This document shows, in pieces, positions 10,648-18,763 of a stretch of 36,890 nt of DNA (the stretch's first letter is position 1; the number at the start of each line of letters is the position of its first letter). The notes under the pieces are model-generated. The model did not search any database. It saw nothing but the letters and a program-made list of their open reading frames with translations, and was not told the DNA's origin. The position numbers were made by a program, and so were the translations under genes. Source of the DNA: Buttiauxella agrestis ATCC 33320 (GTDB taxonomy: Bacteria > Pseudomonadota > Gammaproteobacteria > Enterobacterales > Enterobacteriaceae); the NCBI RefSeq assembly GCF_000735355.1, contig NZ_JMPI01000046.1, forward strand, positions 1-36,890. The letters are read 5' to 3'.

Positions 10648-11541
10648 ATGCAGATACTGATTACCGGCGGAACCGGCTTGATTGGCAGCCATCTGATACC
10701 GCGCTTGTTGGAATTGGGGCATGAAGTGACCGTTGTGACTCGCACCCCCGACAAAGCCAGGGCGTTATTTGATCCCAAAGTCACGCTGTGGAAAGGATTG
10801 AGTGAGCATAACAATCTCGATGGTTTTGGTGCGGTAATCAATCTCGCAGGTGAACCGATTGCCGACAAACGTTGGACGGAATCACAAAAACAGCGCCTTT
10901 GCCAAAGCCGCTGGCAAATCACCGAGCGCCTGGTGGAGATGTTTAAAGCAAGCCAGACGCCGCCTGCGGTGTTTATTTCCGGGTCTGCCGCTGGATATTA
11001 CGGCGACCTCGGCGAAGTGGTCGTTAACGAAGATGAACCGCCGCACAATGAATTTACCCATAAGCTCTGCGCCCGCTGGGAACAAATCGCCTGCGGCGCA
11101 CAGAGCGAGCAAACACGTGTCTGCCTGCTGCGCACTGGCGTAGTGTTAGCCCCAAAAGGCGGGATTTTGGGTAAACTATTACCGATATTCCGCCTGGGTC
11201 TGGGCGGCCCGATGGGCGACGGACGACAGTATCTGGCGTGGATTCATATCGATGATATGGTGAATGGCATTTTGTGGCTGCTGGATAACGATTTGCGCGG
11301 GCCGTTCAATATGGTTTCGCCCTACCCGGTTCGCAACGAACAATTCTCTCACGCGCTGGGCCATGTGCTGAAACGGCCGGCGTTTATGCGCGCCCCAGCT
11401 ACGGCGGTCAGACTGATGATGGGTGAATCTTCGGTGTTGGTGTTAGGCGGGCAACGAGCACTGCCTAAACGGCTCGAAGAGTCCGGGTTTGGCTTCCGTT
11501 GGTATGATCTGGAAGAGGCGCTTGGGGATGTGGTGCGGTGA
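10648..11541 (+). CDS. yfcH: SDR39U1-type epimerase-like protein YfcH
   Basis: The 297 residues match the E. coli YfcH length. An N-terminal NAD(P)-binding Rossmann fold opens with [20 protein letters not shown] (residues 6-25), and the SDR active-site Tyr is in [10 protein letters not shown]. The C-terminal DUF1731 part includes [23 protein letters not shown]. Substrate and reaction are unknown; oxidoreductase or epimerase chemistry is inferred from the fold. GGAG lies 7 bp before the ATG. It converges on hisP; the K-12 neighbour rpnB is missing here. Confidence 0.93.
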   Translation: MQILITGGTGLIGSHLIPRLLELGHEVTVVTRTPDKARALFDPKVTLWKGLSEHNNLDGFGAVINLAGEPIADKRWTESQKQRLCQSRWQITERLVEMFKASQTPPAVFISGSAAGYYGDLGEVVVNEDEPPHNEFTHKLCARWEQIACGAQSEQTRVCLLRTGVVLAPKGGILGKLLPIFRLGLGGPMGDGRQYLAWIHIDDMVNGILWLLDNDLRGPFNMVSPYPVRNEQFSHALGHVLKRPAFMRAPATAVRLMMGESSVLVLGGQRALPKRLEESGFGFRWYDLEEALGDVVR

Positions 11542-11546
11542 TATTT

Positions 11547-11575
11547 AAGTCCCGCCGCAACGGCGGGACTTTCGG
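11547..11575. terminator. Stem-loop between convergent yfcH and hisP
   Basis: The stem AGTCCCGCCG (11548-11557) / CGGCGGGACT (11561-11570) has a CAA loop and lies between the two stop codons. The T-tracts are short on both sides, so termination is likely but not strong; it can serve either gene. Confidence 0.75.
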
Positions 11576-11577
11576 TG

Positions 11578-12354
11578 TTACTTAAGCGACCCCGACAGAA
11601 ACTGCTGTAAACGGGCGCTTTTCGGGTTACCAAACAACTCTTCCGGCGTCCCTTCTTCCTCGATTAACCCCTGATGCAGGAAAATCACATGGTTTGAAAC
11701 GTGGCGCGCAAAGTCCATCTCATGCGTCACCACCACCATGGTTTTCCCTTCTTCCGCGAGTTTCTGCATGATACGCAGCACCTCACCCACCAGCTCAGGG
11801 TCGAGCGCGGAAGTCGGTTCATCAAACAGTAATACTTCTGGTTCCATCGCCAATGCACGGGCGATAGACACGCGCTGTTGCTGCCCGCCGGAAAGATGCA
11901 CCGGATATTTCACCTGCTGGCGCTCGTCAATGCCGACTTTCGCCAGATACTTAACCGCACGCTCTTTCGCTTCTTGCTTGCTCAGGCCCAGCACCTGAAT
12001 CGGCGCTTCCATGACGTTTTCCAGTACCGTCATATGGCTCCACAAGTTGAAATGCTGGAATACCATCGTCAGGCGCGTGCGCAGCAAACGGAGCTGGTTT
12101 TTATCGGCAACTTTCAGCTGCCCATCGGTATCACGCACCAGGTTAATATTTTGGTTATTGACGACAATCGTCCCTTCACTCGGTTTTTCGAGGAAGTTAA
12201 TGCAGCGCAAAAAGGTACTTTTCCCTGAACCGGAAGAACCAATAATGCTAATCACATCGCCAGCATTGGCCTGTAAAGAGACGCCTTTCAGCACTTCATG
12301 TTGGCCATAACGCTTGTGCAGGTCGGTAACGCTTAATTTTTTATCAGTCATCAT
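11578..12354 (-). CDS. hisP: Histidine/lysine/arginine/ornithine ABC transporter ATP-binding subunit
   Basis: HisP powers the HisQM membrane pair, which imports substrates delivered by HisJ (histidine) or ArgT (lysine, arginine, ornithine). The 258 residues (K-12 257) show Walker [11 protein letters not shown]-loop VFQHFNLW, signature [15 protein letters not shown], Walker [14 protein letters not shown] and the H-loop VVTHEM. The residue after THEM is Asp (codon GAC) where the K-12 and Salmonella proteins, as I recall them, have Gly. Two ATG codons are adjacent at the start. The gene begins 7 bp after hisM and is last in the hisJQMP operon. Confidence 0.96.
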   Translation of the reverse strand: MMTDKKLSVTDLHKRYGQHEVLKGVSLQANAGDVISIIGSSGSGKSTFLRCINFLEKPSEGTIVVNNQNINLVRDTDGQLKVADKNQLRLLRTRLTMVFQHFNLWSHMTVLENVMEAPIQVLGLSKQEAKERAVKYLAKVGIDERQQVKYPVHLSGGQQQRVSIARALAMEPEVLLFDEPTSALDPELVGEVLRIMQKLAEEGKTMVVVTHEMDFARHVSNHVIFLHQGLIEEEGTPEELFGNPKSARLQQFLSGSLK

Positions 12355-12361
12355 TGCACAC

Positions 12362-13078
12362 TCAATGTGTTGAGCTTGGTTTAATATGCTGCAACCAGCG
12401 TTGCTCAGCCTTGCGGAACAATCTAATCAGCACATAAGAAATACACAGGTACAACACCGCAGCAATCCCGAAGGCGGTAAACGGCTGGTAGGTTGCGGAG
12501 TTGATGTCACGGGCGATCTTCAGCAGATCCGGCACGGTAGCGGTGAATGCCAGCGCCGTGGAGTGCAGCATCAAAATCACTTCGTTGCTGTACGCAGGCA
12601 GCGCAATACGCAGCGCTGAAGGCAAAATAATGCAGCGATACATTTTGAATGGCGAGAAACCGTAAGCCCGACCGGCTTCAATTTCACCGTGTGGAACGGC
12701 ACGAATCGCTCCGGCAAAAATTTCTGTAGTGTACGCACAAGTGTTTAACGTCAACGCCAACACGGTGCAGTTCAGGCCACTGCGGAAAAACTCATTGAGC
12801 AGCACAGTGCCTTTCACCACTTCCAGCGTGTACATACCGGAATAGAAAACCAGCAACTGCACATACAACGGCGTGCCACGGAAAATGTAGGTAAACAGCC
12901 AGATTGGGAAGGCGATATATTTGTTGCTCGACACCCGTCCGATAGCCAAAAATAGCGCCAGAATGCCCCCCATCACCACCGACGAAATCAGCAACCAGAG
13001 TGTGATTGCCACGCCGGTAAAGCGGTATCCGTCAGTCCACAGCAGGGCTTTCCAGTATTCCTGAATGATTTCTATCAT
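12362..13078 (-). CDS. hisM: Histidine/lysine/arginine/ornithine ABC transporter permease HisM
   Basis: A 238-residue inner-membrane permease of the polar amino acid (HisM/HisQ) family, same length as in E. coli. It has about five membrane helices. The EAA loop that contacts HisP is [20 protein letters not shown]. It forms a heterodimer with HisQ. The start ATG overlaps the hisQ stop by 4 bp (ATGA), indicating translational coupling, and hisP follows after 7 bp. Confidence 0.96.
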   Translation of the reverse strand: MIEIIQEYWKALLWTDGYRFTGVAITLWLLISSVVMGGILALFLAIGRVSSNKYIAFPIWLFTYIFRGTPLYVQLLVFYSGMYTLEVVKGTVLLNEFFRSGLNCTVLALTLNTCAYTTEIFAGAIRAVPHGEIEAGRAYGFSPFKMYRCIILPSALRIALPAYSNEVILMLHSTALAFTATVPDLLKIARDINSATYQPFTAFGIAAVLYLCISYVLIRLFRKAEQRWLQHIKPSSTH

Positions 13079-13761
13079 AGCTCCGCCCTCTTAACGCCAA
13101 CGGAATAACGGCGTTCAAGCCAGAGCAATACGCCATTCGATATCGTGGTAAAGAACAGGTAGATGATCCCGGCGACAATCGCAAAGTAGAACGGCTGCCA
13201 GGTGCTTTTCCCGGCAAGCTGCGTCGCTTTCACCACATCTTCAAGGCCTAACAGAGAAACCAGCGCGGTGGCTTTCAAAATAACCTGCCAGTTGTTCCCA
13301 ATGCCCGGTAACGCGTAACGCATCATGGCCGGGAAGAGAATGCGGCGGAAAGTTTGCGAGCCGGTAAATCCGAAGGCGGTTGCCGCTTCAATATGCCCTC
13401 TTGGCACAGCCATAAACGCACCGCGGAAGGTTTCGGTAAAATAGGCACCATAGATAAAACCAAGCGTAATGATACCGGCAACCATTGGGTCGATATCAAA
13501 CTGGGCAACGCCTAGCGAATCGGTTAAGACATTAAGCGCCATTTGCAGACCATAGAAAATCAGCAGCATCAGCACCAGGTCAGGCACGCCGCGAATCAGC
13601 GTGGTGTAGCCTTCAAACAATATGGCTAACGGGCGGTTTTTGGATAATTTAGCACCGGCTCCAGCCAGGCCAATAATAACGGCGAGGATAACGGAGCTTA
13701 ACGCCAGTTCCAGCGTGACGAGCGCCCCTTTAAATATTACTTCAGAAAAACCGTACAACAT
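13075..13761 (-). CDS. hisQ: Histidine/lysine/arginine/ornithine ABC transporter permease HisQ
   Basis: A 228-residue permease, partner of HisM, of the same length as K-12 HisQ. Around five hydrophobic helices are visible, with the EAA loop GHIEAATAFGFTGSQTFRRI. It starts at MLYGFSEVIFKGALVTLELA, typical of the family. It lies 74 bp downstream of hisJ across a stem-loop and overlaps hisM by 4 bp. Confidence 0.96.
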   Translation of the reverse strand: MLYGFSEVIFKGALVTLELALSSVILAVIIGLAGAGAKLSKNRPLAILFEGYTTLIRGVPDLVLMLLIFYGLQMALNVLTDSLGVAQFDIDPMVAGIITLGFIYGAYFTETFRGAFMAVPRGHIEAATAFGFTGSQTFRRILFPAMMRYALPGIGNNWQVILKATALVSLLGLEDVVKATQLAGKSTWQPFYFAIVAGIIYLFFTTISNGVLLWLERRYSVGVKRAEL

Positions 13762-13796
13762 GGTGCGTATCCTGTCGTCAGTGTCTGCACAAACTT

Positions 13797-13819
13797 AACC
13801 TGCCCATTCAGGGCAGGTT
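13797..13819 (-). other. Stem-loop in the hisJ-hisQ gap
   Basis: A 9-bp stem, AACCTGCCC (13797-13805) / GGGCAGGTT (13811-13819), with a 5-nt loop lies 16 bp past the hisJ stop. It lacks a strong T-run. In Salmonella a REP element at this position stabilises the upstream hisJ message, so binding protein can exceed membrane subunits. This hairpin may do the same job (inference). Confidence 0.6.
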
Positions 13820-13835
13820 TAACCACTGGTGACTG

Positions 13836-14618
13836 TTAACCACCGTAAACATCGAAATCGAAGTATTTCTTCGCTAACTTCTCATAAGTTCCGTCTTTAC
13901 GCATTTCGGCAAACGCTTTGTTGAGCGCTGCACGTAATTCGGTATCGTCTTTACGCAGACCCATACCGGTGCCGACACCAAAGAGCTTTTCGTCTTTGAT
14001 TGACGGGCCACCAAACTGGTAATTCGCACCGACAGGTTGCTTCAGGAAACCTTCGCTGGCGGCAACTTCGTCCTGGAATGCTGCGTCAATACGACCCGCA
14101 GTCAGGTCAGCGTAGATTGAATCCTGGCCTTGGTAAGAAACAATTTCGATACCTTTAGGTGCCCAATGCTCATTCCCGAAGGTTTCTTGAGTCGTGCCTT
14201 GCAAAACGCCGACACGCTTACCTTTAAGGGATTCAAGGGTAGGTTGAATTGAGGAGCCTTTCGCAACCACTAAACGGGAATCTGCTGCGTACAGTTTGTC
14301 GGTGAAGGCAATCTCTTGCTGGCGCTTTTCAGTGATGGAAAGTGACGACATAATCGCGTCAATTTTTTTCGCTTTCAACGAAGGGATCAGCGCATCCAGT
14401 GGGTTTTCCACGAAGGTACAATTAGTTTCGATGCGTTTGCAGAGTTCTTTTGCCAAATCGATATCAAAACCCACTAATTCCCCTTGAGCGTTTTTCGACT
14501 CAAACGGGGCGTAAGTTGGGTCAGTACCAATACGTAAATTCTTGGGAATAGCGGCGAATGCTGTGGAAACACTGGAAAATGCCAGTACCAAAGAAAGAGC
14601 GATGATCTGCTTGTTCAT
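13836..14618 (-). CDS. hisJ: Histidine-binding periplasmic protein HisJ
   Basis: A 260-residue periplasmic binding protein, same length as K-12 HisJ. The signal peptide spans about residues 1-22 ([22 protein letters not shown], cleaved before AIPKN). The mature SBP_bac_3 domain carries the family segments [40 protein letters not shown] and RIDAAFQDE. It delivers histidine to HisQMP. The start is set by the signal peptide and GAGGAT upstream; the frame is open to an ATG at 14723, but that would place 35 residues before the signal sequence. It is a close paralogue of argT just upstream. Confidence 0.97.
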   Translation of the reverse strand: MNKQIIALSLVLAFSSVSTAFAAIPKNLRIGTDPTYAPFESKNAQGELVGFDIDLAKELCKRIETNCTFVENPLDALIPSLKAKKIDAIMSSLSITEKRQQEIAFTDKLYAADSRLVVAKGSSIQPTLESLKGKRVGVLQGTTQETFGNEHWAPKGIEIVSYQGQDSIYADLTAGRIDAAFQDEVAASEGFLKQPVGANYQFGGPSIKDEKLFGVGTGMGLRKDDTELRAALNKAFAEMRKDGTYEKLAKKYFDFDVYGG

Positions 14619-14673
14619 AATTATCCTCGAAGTCACTGTTTTTATGCGCGATTGCTTTTCAACCGGATAAAAT

Positions 14674-14689
14674 TGCATGTTCCATGCCA
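14674..14689 (-). promoter_or_regulatory. Sigma-54 promoter of the hisJQMP operon
   Basis: The minus strand reads TGGCATGGAACATGCA. The -24 GG and -12 GC are separated by exactly 10 nt, and nearly all consensus positions match (TGGCAC-N5-TTGCA type). It is placed about 55 bp upstream of the hisJ ATG, so transcription would start near 14663. NtrC-type sites lie about 95 and 146 bp upstream. Confidence 0.82.
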
Positions 14690-14767
14690 ATTTATGCATC
14701 TCAATATAGTGTTTTTTCCCCATTATGGCGCAGCATTGCCGCGCATCTCAAAACAGGAAAAACACCT

Positions 14768-14784
14768 TGCACCAACAAGATGCA
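14768..14784. promoter_or_regulatory. NtrC-type binding site 1 upstream of hisJ
   Basis: TGCACCAACAAGATGCA is a 17-bp imperfect palindrome matching the NtrC consensus TGCACCA-N3-TGGTGCA at most positions. It lies about 95 bp upstream of the sigma-54 promoter centre, a normal enhancer distance. Confidence 0.75.
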
Positions 14785-14818
14785 AGCAAACCACCATTTT
14801 AGTGCAGAGATAAATTAC

Positions 14819-14835
14819 TGCACTAAACGGGTGCA
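14819..14835. promoter_or_regulatory. NtrC-type binding site 2 upstream of hisJ
   Basis: TGCACTAAACGGGTGCA matches the NtrC consensus strongly in both half-sites. Its centre is 51 bp from that of site 1, close to five helical turns, so both could present NtrC dimers on nearly the same face for cooperative assembly. Confidence 0.78.
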
Positions 14836-14865
14836 GACAATTTAAACTGGATTGCAATTCTATTC

Positions 14866-14898
14866 AGCCCGGTTGCGCCAAAGCATAACCGGGCTACA
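14866..14898. repeat. REP/PU-like element between argT and hisJ
   Basis: The stem AGCCCGGTT (14866-14874) / AACCGGGCT (14887-14895) encloses a 12-nt loop and is followed by ACA; the right part AACCGGGCTAC matches the conserved end of classical enterobacterial REP units (CCGGGCTAC/CCGGCCTAC). It begins 19 bp past the argT stop. It may stabilise the argT message or limit readthrough into hisJ. Confidence 0.72.
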
Positions 14899-14913
14899 GA
14901 CTACGGGATAAAC

Positions 14914-15696
14914 TTATTCACCGTAAACATTAAAATCGAAGTACTTCTTCGCAAATTTGTCGTAAGTACCGTCTTTACGCATATCTGCCAGCGCTTTATC
15001 AAAGGCCGCTTTCAGTTCAGCGTCGTCTTTACGCAAGCCAATACCGGTGCCGTCGCCAAAGTACTGTTTGTTTTTTACCGATGGGCCTGCAAACTCATAG
15101 CCTTTGCCCGCAGGCAGTTTCAGGAAGCCTTCGCTTGCTGCAGTTTCATCCTGGAATGCAGCATCAAGGCGGCCAGCAGCCAGATCGGAATAGATCAGAT
15201 CCTGGTTTGCGTAAGGCACCACATCGACACCTTTACTGCGCCATTCAGCGTTGGCATACGCTTCTTGCGTCGATCCTTGCAATACACCGATGTGTTTGCC
15301 TTTGAGGGAATCCAGAGTCGGTTTAACCGGGGAGCCTTTAACAGCAATCAGGCGTGAATCAGCAGCATAAAGTTTGTCTGAGAAGGCAATCTCTTTCTGG
15401 CGTTTTTCAGTGATGGAAAGCGAGGAAATGATACCGTCAATTTTCTTCGCTTTAAGTGAAGGAATCAGCGCATCGAAGTCACTTGCGACCCAGGTACATT
15501 TAGTATCAATGCGCTTACACAGCTCATTACCAAGATCGATATCGAAACCAACAAAATCCCCTTTCGCATCTTTAGAAGAAAACGGCGCGTAGGTCGTGTC
15601 CGTTCCAAGACGAATACTCTGCGGAAGTGCTGCGAAGACGCTTGCGGTGGCGCTCAGGCCAAGCAGTAAAGACAGAGCGAGAACTTGCTTTTTCAT
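14914..15696 (-). CDS. argT: Lysine/arginine/ornithine-binding periplasmic protein ArgT
   Basis: A 260-residue periplasmic protein (LAO protein), same length as K-12 ArgT. The signal peptide is about residues 1-22 ([22 protein letters not shown]). The SBP_bac_3 domain runs to the C-terminus, with [36 protein letters not shown] and [20 protein letters not shown]. It shares the HisQMP importer with HisJ and supplies lysine, arginine and ornithine. GGAG lies about 8 bp before the ATG. It has its own sigma-54 promoter and is separated from hisJ by a 295-bp control region. Confidence 0.97.
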   Translation of the reverse strand: MKKQVLALSLLLGLSATASVFAALPQSIRLGTDTTYAPFSSKDAKGDFVGFDIDLGNELCKRIDTKCTWVASDFDALIPSLKAKKIDGIISSLSITEKRQKEIAFSDKLYAADSRLIAVKGSPVKPTLDSLKGKHIGVLQGSTQEAYANAEWRSKGVDVVPYANQDLIYSDLAAGRLDAAFQDETAASEGFLKLPAGKGYEFAGPSVKNKQYFGDGTGIGLRKDDAELKAAFDKALADMRKDGTYDKFAKKYFDFNVYGE

Positions 15697-15772
15697 ACGT
15701 AACTCCCAAGTTTGACTTATCTTATTATGTGTAACGTCGTGTTGTGTTTGTTTTGTGTAGCTGTTTAAGAGT

Positions 15773-15789
15773 TGCAGTTCTCATGCCAC
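15773..15789 (-). promoter_or_regulatory. Sigma-54 promoter of argT
   Basis: The minus strand reads GTGGCATGAGAACTGCA. The GG and GC elements are separated by exactly 10 nt, and it differs from the TGGCACG-N4-TTGCA consensus only slightly. Transcription would start near 15762, giving a leader of about 65 nt before the argT ATG. The Salmonella argT promoter is known to be nitrogen controlled. Confidence 0.83.
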
Positions 15790-15935
15790 TTTTTCTTGCG
15801 TGAAAGAAAGTGGGCAATATTGTGTTAAATAAAAGTTACAACTCTGTCACAAGAATGAAAGATAGCAGGTCTGGTATGAGGAAAAAGCATTCGCGGTGGA
15901 AAATAGCGGATAAATGTTCTGGAAGTGATCGGGGT

Positions 15936-15960
15936 TACAAAAACGCCTCATAATGAGGCG
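15936..15960 (-). terminator. Rho-independent terminator after ubiX
   Basis: The stem CGCCTCA (15944-15950) / TGAGGCG (15954-15960) has a 3-nt loop; on the minus strand TTTTTGTAACC follows. It lies 37 bp past the ubiX stop and ends the cvpA-purF-ubiX transcript before argT. Confidence 0.85.
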
Positions 15961-15973
15961 CAGGGTTTTGTGA

Positions 15974-15990
15974 TGCACCACACTGGCGCA
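15974..15990. promoter_or_regulatory. NtrC-type binding site upstream of argT
   Basis: TGCACCACACTGGCGCA matches the NtrC consensus with a single change in the right half. It lies about 200 bp upstream of the argT sigma-54 promoter and only 7 bp past the ubiX stop, inside the ubiX 3' UTR and before its terminator. Confidence 0.75.
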
Positions 15991-15996
15991 TCGCGC

Positions 15997-16566
15997 TTAT
16001 GCACCGCTCCAGCGAGTGAACAAATCTTGTGGTAACTCAATATCGAACTGATCGATGACCCGGTTCACCGTCTGGTCGATAATGTCCTGCACGCTTTGTG
16101 GCCGATGATAAAACGCAGGCATCGGCGGCATTATCACTGCGCCCATTTCAGCAGCCTGGGTCATCAGGCGCAAATGCCCAAGATGCAGCGGCGTTTCACG
16201 CACGCAAAGCACCAACGGGCGACGCTCTTTGAGCACGACATCCGCTGCACGCGTTAACAAACCATCTGTATAGCTGTGGACAATGCCAGAAAGGGTTTTG
16301 ATTGAGCAAGGCAATATCACCATGCCGTGCGTCTTAAAAGAGCCAGAGGAAAGGCTGGCGGCGATATCACGCGAGTCGTGAACCACATCGGCAAAGGCCT
16401 GAACTTCTCGTAAGGAAATATCGGTTTCCAGCGCGAGGGTCTGGCGGGCAGCATTGCTCAGGATAAGATGCGTTTCGATGTCCGGTAATTGTTGCAGTAC
16501 CTGAAGCAGTCGCACACCGTAAGTTGCGCCACTGGCACCTGAAATCCCAACAATTAACCGTTTCAT
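15997..16566 (-). CDS. ubiX: Flavin prenyltransferase UbiX
   Basis: UbiX attaches a dimethylallyl group to FMN to make prenylated FMN, the cofactor of the ubiquinone decarboxylase UbiD. The 189 residues equal the K-12 length. The FMN-binding start MKRLIVGISGASGATYGVRL, ASLSSGSFKTHGMVILPCSI and the C-terminal RPQSVQDIIDQTVNRVIDQF are conserved. The ATG at 16564-16566 matches K-12; an in-frame ATG three codons earlier (16575) is equally possible, and neither has a strong ribosome-binding site. It follows purF by 111 bp, a gap containing a palindromic repeat. Confidence 0.93.
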   Translation of the reverse strand: MKRLIVGISGASGATYGVRLLQVLQQLPDIETHLILSNAARQTLALETDISLREVQAFADVVHDSRDIAASLSSGSFKTHGMVILPCSIKTLSGIVHSYTDGLLTRAADVVLKERRPLVLCVRETPLHLGHLRLMTQAAEMGAVIMPPMPAFYHRPQSVQDIIDQTVNRVIDQFDIELPQDLFTRWSGA

Positions 16567-16635
16567 ATTTTTCATTCGCCCGAGGAGTTTATCTGGGCTG
16601 ACTTTGCCGCAAGATGGGCAGGGATGCAAGAAATG

Positions 16636-16671
16636 GTAACCCTCTCCTTCCGGGAGAGGGTTACGGTGAGG
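16636..16671 (+). repeat. Short palindromic intergenic repeat, copy 2
   Basis: A perfect 12-bp stem, GTAACCCTCTCC (16636-16647) / GGAGAGGGTTAC (16653-16664), with a 5-nt loop is followed by GGTGAGG. It shares the CCCTCTCC/GGAGAGGG core with copies at 27-59 and 31506-31581. It lies 7 bp past the purF stop, inside the purF-ubiX transcript. Confidence 0.75.
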
Positions 16672-16677
16672 ATGGCT

Positions 16678-18195
16678 TTAACCCTCGTTGTGCATCTCTA
16701 AGTTTTCCACTTCGTTCTGACGGGCAATCGCTTGTGAATCGTCATTACGCAGTGACTCAAGATACTCAAGGTATTCGTGATCCACATCTTTGGTCACGTA
16801 AATACCGTTGAACACCGAGCATTCAAACTGCGTGATATCCGGATTCTCAACGCGAACCGCTTCAATCAGATCGTTCAGATCCTGGAAAATCAGACCATCG
16901 GCACCAATCAACTGACGGATCTCGTCAACTTCACGGCCATGAGCAATCAGTTCGTTAGCACTTGGCATATCAATGCCATACACATTCGGGAAACGAATTT
17001 CCGGTGCCGCTGACGCGAGGTAAACTTTCTTCGCACCGGCTTCACGTGCCATCTCGATAATTTGCTCAGAAGTGGTGCCGCGCACGATGGAGTCATCCAC
17101 CAGCAGCACGTTCTTATCGCGGAACTCAGCGCGGTTAGCATTCAGTTTACGACGCACAGATTTACGACGCAGTTGCTGGCCGGGCATGATGAACGTGCGG
17201 CCTACGTAGCGGTTTTTCACAAAACCCTGACGGTACGGCTTGTCGAGAATACGGGCGATTTCCAGCGCGATGTCGCACGAGGTTTCTGGAATCGGGATAA
17301 CCACGTCGATATCCAAATCTTCCCATTCGCGAGCAATTTTCTCACCGAGCTTTTTACCCATTTCAACGCGGGCGCTGTAAACGGAAATTTTGTCGATGAA
17401 CGAGTCCGGGCGCGCAAAGTAAACGTACTCGAACAGGCATGGATTGCTGGTCGGGTTGTCAGCACACTGGCGTGTGAACAACTGGCCTTTTTCGGTGATG
17501 TACACCGCTTCGCCCGGCGCAACATCGCGCAGGAACTCAAAGCCCAGCGTATCAAGGGCGACGCTTTCGGAGGCCACCATATATTCGGTGCGGCCATCAT
17601 TCAAATCGCGCTTGCCCATCACCAACGGACGAATACCGTTAGGGTCGCGGAACGCCACCATACCGTGGCCGATAATCATCGCAACACAAGCGTACGCACC
17701 ACGAATCTGGCGGTTGGTTGCGGCAATCGCGGCGAAAATGTTGTCTGCTTCCAGCGGATAGTTGCGGAAGTTATCCAGCTCACTGGCAAAAACATTGAGC
17801 AGGATTTCAGAATCGGAAGTGGTGTTAATGTGACGACGCTTTTCTTCGAACAACTTTTGGCGCAGTTCGTGGGCGTTAGTCAGATTGCCGTTGTGTGCAA
17901 GAGTAATGCCGTACGGAGAGTTAACATAGAAAGGTTGGGCTTCAGAAGCGCTAGAGCTACCCGCAGTCGGGTAACGTACGTGGCCGATACCCATGTTTCC
18001 CTGCAAGCGTTGCATGTGAATGGCACCGAACACATCGCTCACCAGCCCATTGGCTTTACGCAGACGAAAACAATTTAAGGCATCAATGGTGACGATGCCT
18101 GCGGCATCCTGCCCACGGTGTTGAAGCACCGTTAACGCGTCATAGATAGACTGGTTTACCGGCATAAAACCGGCGATACCGACAATACCGCACAT
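16678..18195 (-). CDS. purF: Amidophosphoribosyltransferase
   Basis: PurF catalyses the first committed step of purine synthesis: PRPP plus glutamine to 5-phosphoribosylamine. The 505 residues equal the K-12 length. Cys2 after the initiator Met is the Ntn glutaminase nucleophile (MCGIVGIAG), followed by [18 protein letters not shown] and [11 protein letters not shown]. The C-terminal phosphoribosyltransferase domain carries the PRPP loop [18 protein letters not shown] at about residue 365. It lies 34 bp after cvpA and is controlled by the PurR box upstream of cvpA. Confidence 0.98.
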   Translation of the reverse strand: MCGIVGIAGFMPVNQSIYDALTVLQHRGQDAAGIVTIDALNCFRLRKANGLVSDVFGAIHMQRLQGNMGIGHVRYPTAGSSSASEAQPFYVNSPYGITLAHNGNLTNAHELRQKLFEEKRRHINTTSDSEILLNVFASELDNFRNYPLEADNIFAAIAATNRQIRGAYACVAMIIGHGMVAFRDPNGIRPLVMGKRDLNDGRTEYMVASESVALDTLGFEFLRDVAPGEAVYITEKGQLFTRQCADNPTSNPCLFEYVYFARPDSFIDKISVYSARVEMGKKLGEKIAREWEDLDIDVVIPIPETSCDIALEIARILDKPYRQGFVKNRYVGRTFIMPGQQLRRKSVRRKLNANRAEFRDKNVLLVDDSIVRGTTSEQIIEMAREAGAKKVYLASAAPEIRFPNVYGIDMPSANELIAHGREVDEIRQLIGADGLIFQDLNDLIEAVRVENPDITQFECSVFNGIYVTKDVDHEYLEYLESLRNDDSQAIARQNEVENLEMHNEG

Positions 18196-18229
18196 GTTGT
18201 CTTTTCCTCATTAAGCCACAACCCCTGCC

Positions 18230-18718
18230 TTATGGCCGGGGCAAGAAACTTGACGAGCTTTGCAGATAGTCAAAGAACCATCTGATGATGAAACTGAATT
18301 GCGGGATAAGCTGCGACTTTTGCCAGTCGTCACTCTTGGAAAAACCAGTGAACGTATCAAGAAAGAACAGAATGGCGGCGACGATCAGTGCTCCACGTAA
18401 CGCACCAAAACAAATCCCCAACACCCTGTCTGTACCCGACAGGCCGGTTTTCTCAACCAGCGCGCTAATCACATAATTGACTATCGCACCGACGATGAGT
18501 GTCGCGATAAACAGTATCGCGATAGCTATTCCATTACGTACCAGTTCGTCTTCAAAGCCAGTGAACCAGACAGAAAGGTAAGTGTAGTAATGACTGGCGA
18601 CAAAGAAAGCACAGCCCCAGGTTACTAGCGATAACGCTTCACGCACAAACCCACGAATAACACTAATCAGAGCCGAAAAGCCGATGACCGCAATGATGGC
18701 GTAATCTATCCAAACCAT
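18230..18718 (-). CDS. cvpA: Colicin V production protein homologue CvpA
   Basis: A 162-residue inner-membrane protein with about four hydrophobic helices (roughly 4-22, 28-46, 64-84 and 100-122), ending in FDYLQSSSSFLPRP. In E. coli it is needed for colicin V export from its plasmid; related work links it to envelope stress and bile tolerance, but its molecular role is unknown. The ATG at 18716-18718 (MVWIDYAII) matches K-12; an in-frame ATG six codons earlier exists. It is the first gene of the PurR-regulated cvpA-purF-ubiX operon. Confidence 0.93.
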   Translation of the reverse strand: MVWIDYAIIAVIGFSALISVIRGFVREALSLVTWGCAFFVASHYYTYLSVWFTGFEDELVRNGIAIAILFIATLIVGAIVNYVISALVEKTGLSGTDRVLGICFGALRGALIVAAILFFLDTFTGFSKSDDWQKSQLIPQFSFIIRWFFDYLQSSSSFLPRP

Positions 18719-18763
18719 GAACAAATCCCACGACAAATCGCCCTGACGTCCAGTTCGGGGCGC

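Noticed and set aside
14619-14723. N-terminal extension of hisJ
   Set aside because: It would place 35 residues before a clear signal peptide and overlap the sigma-54 promoter.
13836-15696. hisJ and argT as a recent tandem duplication or assembly error
   Set aside because: The two proteins are diverged paralogues with different ligand preferences, and both are standard in enterobacteria at this place.
16567-16629. Long N-terminal extension of ubiX
   Set aside because: The family N-terminus is MKRLIVGISGASG; the extension has no conservation. A three-residue extension (MKN) cannot be excluded.
17062-18078. Plus-strand open frame opposite purF (338 codons)
   Set aside because: Antisense shadow of purF, with no domain and no ribosome-binding context.
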